A stretch of 64,000 bases of DNA. It comes from Pseudomonas laurylsulfatiphila. GTDB lineage: Bacteria > Pseudomonadota > Gammaproteobacteria > Pseudomonadales > Pseudomonadaceae. Location of the stretch: NCBI RefSeq assembly GCF_002934665.1, contig NZ_NIRS01000004.1:498501-562500 (forward strand), in the 5' to 3' direction. The position numbers and the translations under genes were made by a program. Below the pieces are notes generated by a model. That model searched no databases. It was given only the letters and a program-made list of their open reading frames with translations, and was not told where the DNA came from. Positions 24,660 to 33,434 of the stretch are shown here, piece by piece; positions within the stretch are counted from its first letter, which is position 1; each line of letters begins with the position of its first letter.

Positions 24660-24893
24660 TCAGATTGGAGTAATGCCGAGGATTTCAATGCTGTTCTGGG
24701 ACTTGAGCTCTTTGACACTCGCATCGGCGGTCCGCCCTTCCAGATCGTTCAGATCCAGTTCGGCAGCGACAGGAAGAAGCCGTTCCTTGATGAGCTTGGC
24801 GGCACGCTCGTTGTCCGGGCGCTCGGTGCACTCGAAGACTTCGTCGGTAGTTTCGCCATGATCATCCACGAAAGTGATTTTCCACTTTTGCAT
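24660..24893 (-). CDS. Small hypothetical protein
   Basis: A 77-residue soluble protein (MQKWKITFVDDHGETTDEVFE...) with an alternating beta/alpha pattern. A strong site, GAGGAGG, precedes the ATG at 24893, so the longer opening is rejected. No motif recognised; cytoplasmic by composition. Confidence 0.65.
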   Translation of the reverse strand: MQKWKITFVDDHGETTDEVFECTERPDNERAAKLIKERLLPVAAELDLNDLEGRTADASVKELKSQNSIEILGITPI

Positions 24894-24983
24894 TGATGCC
24901 TCCTCGATAAAACCCATGGATGGGCTTACACATATCTGGACTTTGACAACGAGTGATCGTTCAAACGGATTACAGCGGCTTGC

Positions 24984-25067
24984 GTAGGAGCTGCCGCAGG
25001 CTGCGATCTCTTGATCTTGATCTTTAAAAAGCCAGGTCAAAAGATCGCAGCCTGCGGCAGCTCCTAC
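24984..25067. repeat. REP pair (REPIN), GCCGCAGGCTGCGATC type
   Basis: Opposed arms with GGAGCTGCCGCAGGCTGCGA, between a small unknown gene and speE. Confidence 0.92.
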
Positions 25068-25078
25068 AGGGCAGCGCT

Positions 25079-25954
<876 letters not shown>

Positions 25955-26103
25955 GGGAAGTGCTCCGATGAATGCGGGTGGCAACGGACGGTTACCCGCC
26001 CATGATGGCCATTCGTTCGTCTCGAATGACCGGGAAAGGCGCGCATTCTACGTCGCGGAACATGACAGGTCGAACCTTCGTCATCGAAGTACCCACAGAA
26101 CAT

Positions 26104-26190
26104 TGTGGGAGCGAGCCTGCTCGCGAAGCGGACGATGCGGTGTTCAGTTGCTCCGCGTCATCGTTCTTCGCGAGCAGGCTCGCTCCCACA
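26104..26190. repeat. REP pair (REPIN), GCGAGCCTGCTCGCGAAG type
   Basis: Opposed arms with TGTGGGAGCGAGCCTGCTCG upstream of speE, between two minus-strand genes. Confidence 0.92.
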
Positions 26191-26207
26191 GGTACAGTGT
26201 CGCTTGT

Positions 26208-26399
26208 TCAGGCCCGTACATTGCCCCGCGGCCCAGCGATGGCCCAGATGATCAGCCCCAACACCGGCAACAGTGCGATCAACAGTACCCAGAGGACTTT
26301 CATCCCGGTCTCGGCGCTGCTTTTGAATACGTTGATGATGGCCCAGATGTCCAGGGCAAAAATGATCAAGGCAACCAGGCTGTTGAACGTGGAACCCAT
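26208..26399 (-). CDS. PLDc_N domain small membrane protein
   Basis: A 63-residue inner-membrane protein with two hydrophobic helices (about 8-25 and 34-55) and the typical ending WVLLIALLPVLGLIIWAIAGPRG. This matches the stand-alone phospholipase-D-nuclease N-terminal (PLDc_N) domain seen in many small bacterial proteins. No catalytic HKD motif is present. Function unknown. Confidence 0.8.
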   Translation of the reverse strand: MGSTFNSLVALIIFALDIWAIINVFKSSAETGMKVLWVLLIALLPVLGLIIWAIAGPRGNVRA

Positions 26400-26482
26400 G
26401 GTGACGCTCCTGAAGAGTGATTTGCCCTCTTAGGATAGACGGTCGTCGCGAGGGTTCCCTTTGATTTGACAGTATTTGGCTA

Positions 26483-27013
26483 TCAGACGTGGATCGCCAC
26501 CTTCAGGGCTTCCAGGGAGGGCGCGGCTGCGATGCCGGCTTCTGCGCACAATTCCAGCACGCTGGGAACGTCATTGCCGTACACCAGCACCACCTGCAAT
26601 TCGTCATCGAGCAACTGGCTGAAGTTCATCAGCGTGTAGCCGCCGTTTTCCTTGTTCAGGCTGCTCATTTGCACTTGGATGCGGTTGAGCGCGGTCAAGG
26701 CTTCGGTCTTGGCCAGTTGCTTGGGCTTGAGATTGAACTCCACGCCCGGGCCGAACGAGGCGACGATCTGCGCGAACAGGTCCATGTAGGTGTCAGCCTG
26801 GAACAGCACCGTTTCCGGCAGGCTGCCGACCACCACCCATTCACCCAACGGGATCGGGAAGGTTTCGTCGTAGTTGATGTCCGGATTGGCGCTCAGAAAA
26901 ACCTGCGGATCGGCGTAGGCCTGGGCCGCTTCCTCGGCGACCTTGAGGATTTCGTCTTCGCCCATGCACCCGGAGCTGATTTTGTTGATGAGTTCGACGA
27001 GTGCGGCTTTCAT
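26483..27013 (-). CDS. Conserved hypothetical protein
   Basis: A 176-residue soluble acidic protein. It begins MKAALVELINKISSGCMGEDE and contains LGEWVVVGSLPETVLFQADTYMDLFAQIVASFGPGVEFNL-type alternating blocks, but no motif I can assign. The ATG at 27013 is chosen because the 17 residues before it look like non-coding sequence. It has its own promoter space and is separated from the ankyrin gene by a REPIN. Function unknown. Confidence 0.7.
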   Translation of the reverse strand: MKAALVELINKISSGCMGEDEILKVAEEAAQAYADPQVFLSANPDINYDETFPIPLGEWVVVGSLPETVLFQADTYMDLFAQIVASFGPGVEFNLKPKQLAKTEALTALNRIQVQMSSLNKENGGYTLMNFSQLLDDELQVVLVYGNDVPSVLELCAEAGIAAAPSLEALKVAIHV

Positions 27014-27083
27014 GGGGAGGATCCTGTAGCGAGGGGGATTTTGAGGGCGCGAAGGATACCGCAAGGATAGTTTCGATTGTCCA

Positions 27084-27161
27084 AAAAAGATCGCAGCCTT
27101 CGGCAGCTCCTACAGGTCCACGCGGTTCAAATGTAGGAGCTGCCGAAGGCTGCGATCTTTT
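27084..27161. repeat. REP pair (REPIN), GCCGAAGGCTGCGATC type
   Basis: Opposed arms with AAGATCGCAGCCTTCGGCAG, upstream of the 27013 gene and eight bases past the ankyrin stop. Confidence 0.92.
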
Positions 27162-27168
27162 CAAACAA

Positions 27169-27687
27169 TCAGCCAACCAGTTTCTGCAACTGCGCAACCG
27201 TATCGGCAGCCCCCATGGTCCTGGCAGCCTCCAGTGCAGTGATGCCATTGGCGTCCTTGGCATTCGGGTCGGCACCCTTGCTGATCAGGTAATCGACCAC
27301 TTCGACGCGGTTGAACATCGCCGCCATCATCAGCGCCGTGCGGCCATCGAAGGACGAGCCTTCAACCTGCGCGCCGCCCTCGACCAAAGCCTTGATCACC
27401 GCCAGGTCGCCCTTGAAGGCGGCGCCGGCAATCGGGCTCTGGCCGTTGTCGTTGCGGATCTCCGGGTCGGCCTTGTGCTCCAGCAGGACTTTTACCGTGT
27501 CCACATGACCGTGGTACGCGGCCAGCATCAGCAAGGTATCGCCCTTGTGGTTACGCAGGTTCGGCGGCAAACCCTTGGTCAGCAGCGCGGCCATCATCGC
27601 CGCATCGCCCTCCCGTGCCTTGTTGAATACCTGCTCGGCAAATTCGGCGGCTTCTTCGGGGGTCATCTGGCGGCTTTTGTCTGACAT
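27169..27687 (-). CDS. Ankyrin repeat protein
   Basis: A 172-residue cytoplasmic protein of about four ankyrin repeats after an N-terminal helix (TPEEAAEFAEQVFNKAREGD). Repeat hallmarks include KGDTLLMLAAYHGHVDTVKVLL, GQSPIAGAAFKGDLAVIKALVE and DGRTALMMAAMFNRVEVVDYLI, with GITALEAARTMGA at the end. No signal peptide. In Pseudomonas such small ankyrin proteins are sometimes found with catalase genes; no such neighbour is present here. Likely a protein-binding module of unknown partner. Confidence 0.9.
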   Translation of the reverse strand: MSDKSRQMTPEEAAEFAEQVFNKAREGDAAMMAALLTKGLPPNLRNHKGDTLLMLAAYHGHVDTVKVLLEHKADPEIRNDNGQSPIAGAAFKGDLAVIKALVEGGAQVEGSSFDGRTALMMAAMFNRVEVVDYLISKGADPNAKDANGITALEAARTMGAADTVAQLQKLVG

Positions 27688-27784
27688 TGGGCACTCCCTT
27701 TTCTGTCATTCGTAAAAGCCGACAGTTTCCCGAGCGGTCCCGGCACTGTCACTTGTTTTTTCTCATGGGCGGCCATAGCCAGAT

Positions 27785-29623
27785 TCAATAGCGGTACTTG
27801 CCGCCGTGAATGTCAGACAACAATTGCTCCGTGACCTGCACGTAAGTCTGGGTTCCCGGCAGCCAGGCATAGATCGGGTCATCACCGGTCCTACCCGGGT
27901 CGAAGGCTTCGTCCTTGAGCCGGGTCTTCTGATACTTGAACGTCCCGGTGGTCTCCATTTTCACTTTCACCCGCAGGAACAACGGCACCGCATAGGCCGG
28001 CATTTGCTCGCGGGCAAAGGCCAGCAGTTCGCTGAAGTCCAGGGTGGCCAGGGATTCGGCGGGCGTGATCGCCGCCATCCCGGCCCGGCCATTGGTGTTG
28101 CGGATTTCCACGCCGTAGGCCACGGCTTCGGAAATATGCGGGTGTTGCAGGAGGATGTTCTCGACCTCCGTGGTCGACACGTTTTCACCCTTCCAGCGGT
28201 AGGTGTCGCCCAGGCGGTCGACAAACTGCGCATGACCAAAGCCGATGTTGCGCAACAGGTCGCCGGTGTTGAAGTAGCGGTCACCCTTTTCGAACACATC
28301 CTCAAGCACGACCTTGGCGGTTTTCTGCGGGTCGGTGTAGCCGTCCAGCGGAGCCTTGTCGTCGATTTTTGCCAGCAACAGCCCTTGTTCGCCCTTGGCG
28401 ACCTTGCGCATCAAGCCATTGGCTTCACGAATCGGCGCGCCGCTGTCGTGGTCATAGGCGACCAGTTCCCAGGACATCAGGGAAAACCCGATGGTGTTGT
28501 CGAAATTGAGAATGTTGGTGAACCCGATATTGCCGTCGCTGGCGGCATAGAGTTCGCAAATGTGATTCACCGCAAAGCGGGTCTTGAACTCGTTCCAGGC
28601 GCCGGGGCGCAGGCCGTTGCCGATCATCTTCTTCACATCGTGCCGGCTGTCGTTAGCGCTCGGTGGTTGATCGACCAGGTAGCGGCACAGTTCGCCGACA
28701 TAACCGATGGTGGTTGCCTGGTATTTGCGTACGTCGCTCCAGAATTGACTGGCGCTGAATTTGCGGCGGATGGCGAACCCGCTGGCACCACTGACGGCCG
28801 AGCCCCAGCACACGCAAAGGCCGGTGGCGTGGTACAGCGGCAAGGTGCAATAGACGACATCCTCCGGGCGCATGTCCAGCGCGATCATGCCGAAGCTCGC
28901 GGAGCTGCGCATCCAGCGGCCATGCTTGAACACTCCGGCCTTGGGCAGCCCCGTGGTGCCCGAGGTGTAGATATAAAAGCAGGGATCGTCGAAGAAAATC
29001 TGCCGGCTGCTGGCCGGGTTGTCGCAGGCGTCGTCGAGGCTTACGGTCATCAGGTTGATGAACCCTTCAGGCGCGATACCCGGTTGGCGAGAGGTGTCCT
29101 GATCGGCGACGAACCAGGTTCGCGCAGGCTGGATCGACACCCGATCCCGTATTGCCTGGTAAGCCGGGACCAGTTCCTCACCGACAATGATCGCCACCGG
29201 CGCCACCAGATTCACACTGTGCACCAGGGTGTCGCGGGTCTGCGAGGTATTGAGCAAGGCACTGATCGCGCCGACCTTGGCCATCGCCAGAATCGTCACC
29301 AGCAGTTCCGGGCGGTTCTCGATGAAGACCGCCACCACGTCACCCTTGCCGATACCTTGGCCGATCAGGTGATGGGCGATGCGGTTGGCCCACTGGTTGA
29401 CCTCGGAGTAACTGAGCGTGACGTCGTCCTGCAGCAGCGCCGGGCCATCCGGGTTGCGCAATGTGGCTTGCTCGAAACTCCAGCCCAAACCACACGCCTG
29501 GGTCGGGTCCTTGACGTTGGCGACCTTCATGCCCTTGACCACCCGGGGGATGGCCTTGGCGATGGAAGGCAGCTTGCGGAGCATCATGCCCCAGGTAATC
29601 GTGTCGTTCGACGTGCGGCTCAT
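27785..29623 (-). CDS. Long-chain acyl-CoA synthetase (FATP/FadD6-like)
   Basis: A 612-residue AMP-forming acyl-CoA synthetase. The AMP-binding P-loop-like motif is YIYTSGTTGLPKAG, and the C-terminal hinge and adenylate contacts lie in DRYFNTGDLL and FVDRLGDTYRWKGENVSTTEVE. The overall type, including LCVCWGSAVSGASGFAIRRKF, is that of very-long-chain/fatty-acid-transport acyl-CoA synthetases rather than FadD. The ATG at 29623 is used; 72 upstream in-frame residues are rejected as non-coding. It activates a fatty or sterol-like acid with CoA; the substrate is not readable. It stands alone. Confidence 0.92.
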   Translation of the reverse strand: MSRTSNDTITWGMMLRKLPSIAKAIPRVVKGMKVANVKDPTQACGLGWSFEQATLRNPDGPALLQDDVTLSYSEVNQWANRIAHHLIGQGIGKGDVVAVFIENRPELLVTILAMAKVGAISALLNTSQTRDTLVHSVNLVAPVAIIVGEELVPAYQAIRDRVSIQPARTWFVADQDTSRQPGIAPEGFINLMTVSLDDACDNPASSRQIFFDDPCFYIYTSGTTGLPKAGVFKHGRWMRSSASFGMIALDMRPEDVVYCTLPLYHATGLCVCWGSAVSGASGFAIRRKFSASQFWSDVRKYQATTIGYVGELCRYLVDQPPSANDSRHDVKKMIGNGLRPGAWNEFKTRFAVNHICELYAASDGNIGFTNILNFDNTIGFSLMSWELVAYDHDSGAPIREANGLMRKVAKGEQGLLLAKIDDKAPLDGYTDPQKTAKVVLEDVFEKGDRYFNTGDLLRNIGFGHAQFVDRLGDTYRWKGENVSTTEVENILLQHPHISEAVAYGVEIRNTNGRAGMAAITPAESLATLDFSELLAFAREQMPAYAVPLFLRVKVKMETTGTFKYQKTRLKDEAFDPGRTGDDPIYAWLPGTQTYVQVTEQLLSDIHGGKYRY

Positions 29624-29878
29624 GATGCTCCCGTTCGCTGTATTTTTATTGTCGGGCGGCGATGTCTGAGGCCGAAAATACGTCAACGGTTCTTGAGCTG
29701 TACACGCGGTTTTTGAAATGTTTTGTATCTGCGATCTTGATCGGCGATCGATAGGTTGCCCGGCGTGAACCCTGCCTTGAGCAATGGTTCCATCGAATCG
29801 CCGAGCGACCTCGCAAAATGCAGGATGCACGATGGCCATTCATGCAGATTGCACGAATGCAAAAAACATCAAAAAAAG

Positions 29879-29891
29879 TAAGTCATTGATT
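29879..29891. promoter_or_regulatory. IHF-type binding site
   Basis: TAAGTCATTGATT matches the reverse form of the IHF consensus (YAANNNNTTGATW) at every position. It lies about 30 bp upstream of a sigma-54-type -24 element, the usual place for an IHF bend. Confidence 0.5.
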
Positions 29892-29919
29892 TTTATTGAT
29901 ATTTGCCAAGTAAAAACAC

Positions 29920-29935
29920 TGGCACAAAGGCTGCA
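29920..29935 (+). promoter_or_regulatory. Sigma-54 (RpoN) type promoter
   Basis: TGGCAC, five bases, then CTGCA matches the -24/-12 pattern TGGCAC-N5-TTGCW with one mismatch. The predicted start is ~33 bp before the DUF3509 ATG. Confidence 0.55.
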
Positions 29936-29978
29936 ACGGTCTCTCCACGCCATTCAAGTCATCACGGAGCTGAACGAC

Positions 29979-30257
29979 ATGAGCCTGATTCAGGAAAAAT
30001 TTACGTCCCTGTTCTCCAACTACACAGTCACCACCCAGGCCCGTCCTGATGGCGGGATCCTGCTGACACTGAGCGGCGGCGAAGGCAAAGTGTTCAAACG
30101 CTCGATTTCCTACCAGCAATTGCACAATGGCGACCAACTGACGTGGGTCATCAGTGCGATTCGCCGCGACCTCGCCGAACAAGCCAGTGAGTTGCCGCAG
30201 ATTTCCTTGCTGCAAAGCCAGCAACGGTTTGCCTTGCCGACTTATCACTCGCTGTAA
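29979..30257 (+). CDS. DUF3509 domain protein
   Basis: A 92-residue protein of the Pseudomonas DUF3509 family, with the typical opening MSLIQEKFTSLFSNYTVTT and the segment QLTWVISAIRRDLAEQ. Small, soluble, no known activity. The ATG at 29979 has CGGAG upstream. A sigma-54-type promoter and IHF site upstream suggest control by nitrogen status, motility or another RpoN-linked signal. Confidence 0.85.
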   Translation: MSLIQEKFTSLFSNYTVTTQARPDGGILLTLSGGEGKVFKRSISYQQLHNGDQLTWVISAIRRDLAEQASELPQISLLQSQQRFALPTYHSL

Positions 30258-30272
30258 AAGGGTAAAAAAACC

Positions 30273-30360
30273 TGTGGGAGCGAGCCTGCTCGCGAAGACG
30301 GAGTGTCAGCCAACATCAATGTTGAATGACAGATCGCCATCGCGAGCAGGCTCGCTCCCA
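30273..30360. repeat. REP pair (REPIN), GCGAGCCTGCTCGCGA type
   Basis: Opposed arms with TGTGGGAGCGAGCCTGCTCG between the convergent DUF3509 and mtnC genes. Confidence 0.92.
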
Positions 30361-30376
30361 AAGGGGGTTGTGGCGT

Positions 30377-31060
30377 TTAGAAAATAGCGGGATCGATCCG
30401 CGCAAAGCTGTCCACAGTGATATGCGCCGCCAGTTCCCCGCCCTCGCGAGCCAGGCCGCAAGTGGCCATCCCCGCTGTACGCGCCGCATCCAACTCCTCG
30501 ACGATGTCAGACAGAAACAGAATCTGCCCCGCCTTGATGTGGATCGCCTGGGTGATGTTGACGTAGGACTGCGCCTCGCGCTTGGGGCCCGAAGTGGTAT
30601 CGAAGTAGCCGCTGAACAGCGGCGTCAGGTCCCCCGCCACCGAGCAGCCAAAGATCAACCGCTGGGCCTGGATCGAACCGGACGAGTAAACAAACAGTTG
30701 AAAGCCATCCTGATGCCAGCGCTTGAGCGCTTCAACGGCGTCCGGGTACACGTGGCCCTGCAACTGCCCGGCCTGATAGCCCTGCTCCCAGACCATGCCC
30801 TGCAACGCTTTCAACGGCGTGGCCTTGCGGTCTTCGGCAATCCAGCCCAACAGGATCTCGACGACCCGTTCAACGTCGGCGTCCGGCTCATTGCTCTCGC
30901 GGCGTACGGCGGCCAGTTGTTCGGCCACGTCAGCGCGCCCGGCCTGCTCTCGAACAAACGCCGGCAGGTGCTTGGCGGCATAGGGAAACAGCACGTCGAA
31001 GACAAAACTCACCGCGCTGGTGGTGCCTTCGATGTCGGTGAGAATCGCTTTGATCGGCAT
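30377..31060 (-). CDS. mtnC: Acireductone synthase (enolase-phosphatase E1)
   Basis: A 227-residue HAD-fold bifunctional enolase-phosphatase that turns 2,3-diketo-5-methylthiopentyl-1-phosphate into acireductone in methionine salvage. HAD motif 1 is LTDIEGTTSAVSFV, motif 2 lies in VYSSGSIQAQRL and motif 4 in LFLSDIVEELDAA. The ATG at 31060 (MPIKAIL) is preferred over an opening inside mtnD. It begins four bases after the mtnD stop, so the genes form an operon mtnB-mtnD-mtnC. Confidence 0.95.
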   Translation of the reverse strand: MPIKAILTDIEGTTSAVSFVFDVLFPYAAKHLPAFVREQAGRADVAEQLAAVRRESNEPDADVERVVEILLGWIAEDRKATPLKALQGMVWEQGYQAGQLQGHVYPDAVEALKRWHQDGFQLFVYSSGSIQAQRLIFGCSVAGDLTPLFSGYFDTTSGPKREAQSYVNITQAIHIKAGQILFLSDIVEELDAARTAGMATCGLAREGGELAAHITVDSFARIDPAIF

Positions 31061-31064
31061 CGAC

Positions 31065-31610
31065 TCAGTCCTCCAGACGCGGGAATTGGCTGGCGATGTC
31101 TTCACCGGTGAAATTGGCCACCCAGCCTTCCGGGTTGTTGAACAGGCGGATCGCAATGAAATGCGGGTGCTCGCCCATGTCGAACCAGTGTTTGGTACCG
31201 GCCGGCACCGAGATCAGATCGTTCTTCTCGCACAGCACGGCGTAGACGTAATCGTCGATGTGCAGGGTAAACAGGCCACGGCCGGCGACGAAAAATCGCA
31301 CTTCGTCTTCGCCATGGCGGTGTTCGTTGAGGAACTTGGCGCGCAGTTCGGCTTTTTGCGGGTGATCGCTGTTGAGGCTGATCACATCGACAGTGATGTA
31401 ACCGCGCTCGGTCATCAGCTGGTCGATTTGCGCTTGATAGGCGGCAATCACTTCTTCCTGAGTGGCGCCCGGCTGAAGCCTGGTGGCGGCTTGCCAACGG
31501 TCGAAGCGCACGCCTTGTTCAGCCAGGGTCGAGGCGATGTCTTCGAAATGGGTCAGCACCTTGTTGGGGATTTCAGGGCTGGAGACGTGATAAACGGACA
31601 GGCTGCTCAT
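31065..31610 (-). CDS. mtnD: Acireductone dioxygenase
   Basis: A 181-residue cupin (ARD) that oxidises acireductone to the keto-acid precursor of methionine (Fe form) or to an off-pathway product (Ni form). The metal site is seen in NEHRHGEDEVRFFVAG and the second His in GTKHWFDMGEHPHFIA. It is the middle gene of mtnB-mtnD-mtnC. The ATG at 31610 begins MSSLSVYHVSS; the spacing to mtnB is 20 bp. Confidence 0.95.
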   Translation of the reverse strand: MSSLSVYHVSSPEIPNKVLTHFEDIASTLAEQGVRFDRWQAATRLQPGATQEEVIAAYQAQIDQLMTERGYITVDVISLNSDHPQKAELRAKFLNEHRHGEDEVRFFVAGRGLFTLHIDDYVYAVLCEKNDLISVPAGTKHWFDMGEHPHFIAIRLFNNPEGWVANFTGEDIASQFPRLED

Positions 31611-31630
31611 CAGGGCAACTCCTTAACGGT

Positions 31631-32257
31631 TCATGCTTTAACGTTCAAGAGCGAGCGCATCTTCAACTCGCACTCGAACAAAAATTCAAAGGCCTCGATC
31701 TGCCGCAGGGCATCGCTCATGCGCGCGCCCCAGGTGTACAGGCCATGGCCGCGGATCAGGTAACCGACGCAATCGGGATGGGCGTCCAGCCAAGGCTGCA
31801 CTTTGGCGGCCAGGCGCGCAATGTCCTGGTCATTGTCGAAAATCGGCACGCGCACCCGGGACTCGTGGGTCGTCACACCGCTGAAGGCTTTTTGCAGTTC
31901 GTAGTCTTCGAATTCGATGAAGTCTTGCGGCGTCAGGCGTGACAGCACGGTGGCATTCACCGAATGGGTGTGCAGCACCGCGCCGATCTCGGGCCGCCAG
32001 CTGTAGAGCTGAGTGTGCAGCAGAGTTTCGGCGGACGGCTTCTTGCCCGGCTCCAGGCTATTGCCTGACAGGTCGGTGGCCAGCACATCGTCCATGCCCA
32101 ACTGGCCCTTGTGCTTGCCGGAGACGGTCAGCAAGGCTTCGGTCGGCGACAGACGGGTCGAGTAATTGCTGCTGGTGGCCGGCGACCAACCGCGGCCATA
32201 GAGAAAACGCCCGGCGTCGATGATTTCCTGGGCGAGGTGTTCACGGGTAAGGCTCAT
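31631..32257 (-). CDS. mtnB: Methylthioribulose-1-phosphate dehydratase
   Basis: A 208-residue class II aldolase/adducin-fold zinc enzyme that dehydrates methylthioribulose-1-phosphate. Zinc-binding and catalytic features are visible in LHTHSVNATVLS and VGYLIRGHGLYTWG, and the fold starts with ATSSNYSTRL. The ATG at 32257 overlaps the stop of the upstream MFS gene by four bases, so the transporter is probably co-expressed. mtnA and mtnP are not in this window. Confidence 0.93.
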   Translation of the reverse strand: MSLTREHLAQEIIDAGRFLYGRGWSPATSSNYSTRLSPTEALLTVSGKHKGQLGMDDVLATDLSGNSLEPGKKPSAETLLHTQLYSWRPEIGAVLHTHSVNATVLSRLTPQDFIEFEDYELQKAFSGVTTHESRVRVPIFDNDQDIARLAAKVQPWLDAHPDCVGYLIRGHGLYTWGARMSDALRQIEAFEFLFECELKMRSLLNVKA

Positions 32258-33405
32258 GGCCTGTCCTCTTGCATACATGTGGCAATGATAACGGCAGCTG
32301 CGAGCGCTGCGAGGCTGGCAATACTAAAGGTCAATGCGGCGCCAAGGGCGTTCCAGCTGTAACCGGCGTACAACGCGCCCATTGCGCCACCCGTGCCGGC
32401 CAGGGCGGCGTACAGTGCCTGCCCCTGACCTTGCTGGCGCGCACCGAAGCTACGTTGCACGAATTGAATGGCAGCGGCGTGAAAGCTGCCGAATGTCGCC
32501 GCGTGCAACACCTGGGCAAACAACAGCACCCAAAGAAACTCCGCCAGCGAACCCAGCAACAGCCAGCGCAACGCCGCCAGCAGAAAGCTGGCCATCAGCA
32601 CCCGGCGCAGCGAGACGCGCGCGAGTATCCGGCTCATGGCCAGAAACATCAGCACTTCGGCGACTACGCCGACCGCCCAGAGCATGCCGATCACACCGCG
32701 GCTGTAACCCAGCCGCTCGAGGTGCAGGGTCAGAAACGTGTAGTAAGGCCCATGGCTCATCTGCATCAGCGCCACGCAGACGTAAAACGCCAATACACCG
32801 GGGCTGCGCAGTTGCTTGAGAAATCCGTCCCCCGCCACCCGGTTGCCCGGTGTCGGTTGGGCATTGGGCACCCACAGGCTGCTGAGCACGATGCCGGCCA
32901 GGATCAGCACCAGCGCCGCGGGGTAGATGTCGAGGCTCAGCCATTCGAACAGCCTGCCCAGCGCGACCACGGTGATGATGAAACCGATCGATCCCCACAG
33001 GCGAATCTGGCTGTAGCGCGAGGTCTGCCCCTGCAGGTGCGCCAGGGTGATGACTTCGAACTGCGGCAACACCGCGTGCCAGAAGAACGCATGCAAGGCC
33101 ATGACCATCGCCAGCCAGGCGTAGGTCTTGCTGACGAAAATCAGCGAGAAGGTCAGCAGCGTGCACACCGCGCCAAAACGCACGATGGCCAGCCGCCGCC
33201 CCGTGAAGTCGCCCAGCCAGCCCCAGATGTTCGGCGCCACGCAGCGCATCAGCATCGGGATCGCCACCAGCTCGCCGATGCGCGCGGCGCTGAATCCCAG
33301 GTGATCGAAATACAGCGCCAGAAACGGCGCTGTCGAACCGAGCAAGGCGAAATAGAACAGATAGAAACTGGAGAGCCGCCAGTACGGGAGCGCCGCAGTC
33401 GCCAT
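32254..33405 (-). CDS. MFS transporter (HcaT/LacY-like)
   Basis: A 383-residue, roughly 12-helix major facilitator. The start (RLSSFYLFYFALLGSTAPFL) and internal repeat (FYVCVALMQMSHGPYYTFLTLHLERLGYS-type block) are typical of the MFS_1-like group that includes phenylpropionate and sugar carriers. The four-base overlap with mtnB suggests transport of a methionine-salvage compound such as methylthioribose, but this is inference from position. aroC lies 30 bp upstream. Confidence 0.88.
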   Translation of the reverse strand: MATAALPYWRLSSFYLFYFALLGSTAPFLALYFDHLGFSAARIGELVAIPMLMRCVAPNIWGWLGDFTGRRLAIVRFGAVCTLLTFSLIFVSKTYAWLAMVMALHAFFWHAVLPQFEVITLAHLQGQTSRYSQIRLWGSIGFIITVVALGRLFEWLSLDIYPAALVLILAGIVLSSLWVPNAQPTPGNRVAGDGFLKQLRSPGVLAFYVCVALMQMSHGPYYTFLTLHLERLGYSRGVIGMLWAVGVVAEVLMFLAMSRILARVSLRRVLMASFLLAALRWLLLGSLAEFLWVLLFAQVLHAATFGSFHAAAIQFVQRSFGARQQGQGQALYAALAGTGGAMGALYAGYSWNALGAALTFSIASLAALAAAVIIATCMQEDRP

Positions 33406-33434
33406 CAGACGGCTGCGACCAGGAGGTCAGCCAT

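Larger units (their letters stand above)
29624..29978. other. Divergent promoter region with an AT-rich stretch
   Basis: This 355-bp region lies between the acyl-CoA synthetase (minus) and DUF3509 (plus) genes. The right half is AT-rich, with two TGCACGA direct repeats (29826-29832 and 29850-29856), an IHF-type site and a sigma-54-type promoter. I see no gene in it. Confidence 0.5.

Noticed and set aside
27806..29716. 636-codon open frame on the plus strand
   Set aside because: Antisense to the acyl-CoA synthetase gene, which has clear motifs; the plus-strand product has biased, repetitive composition.
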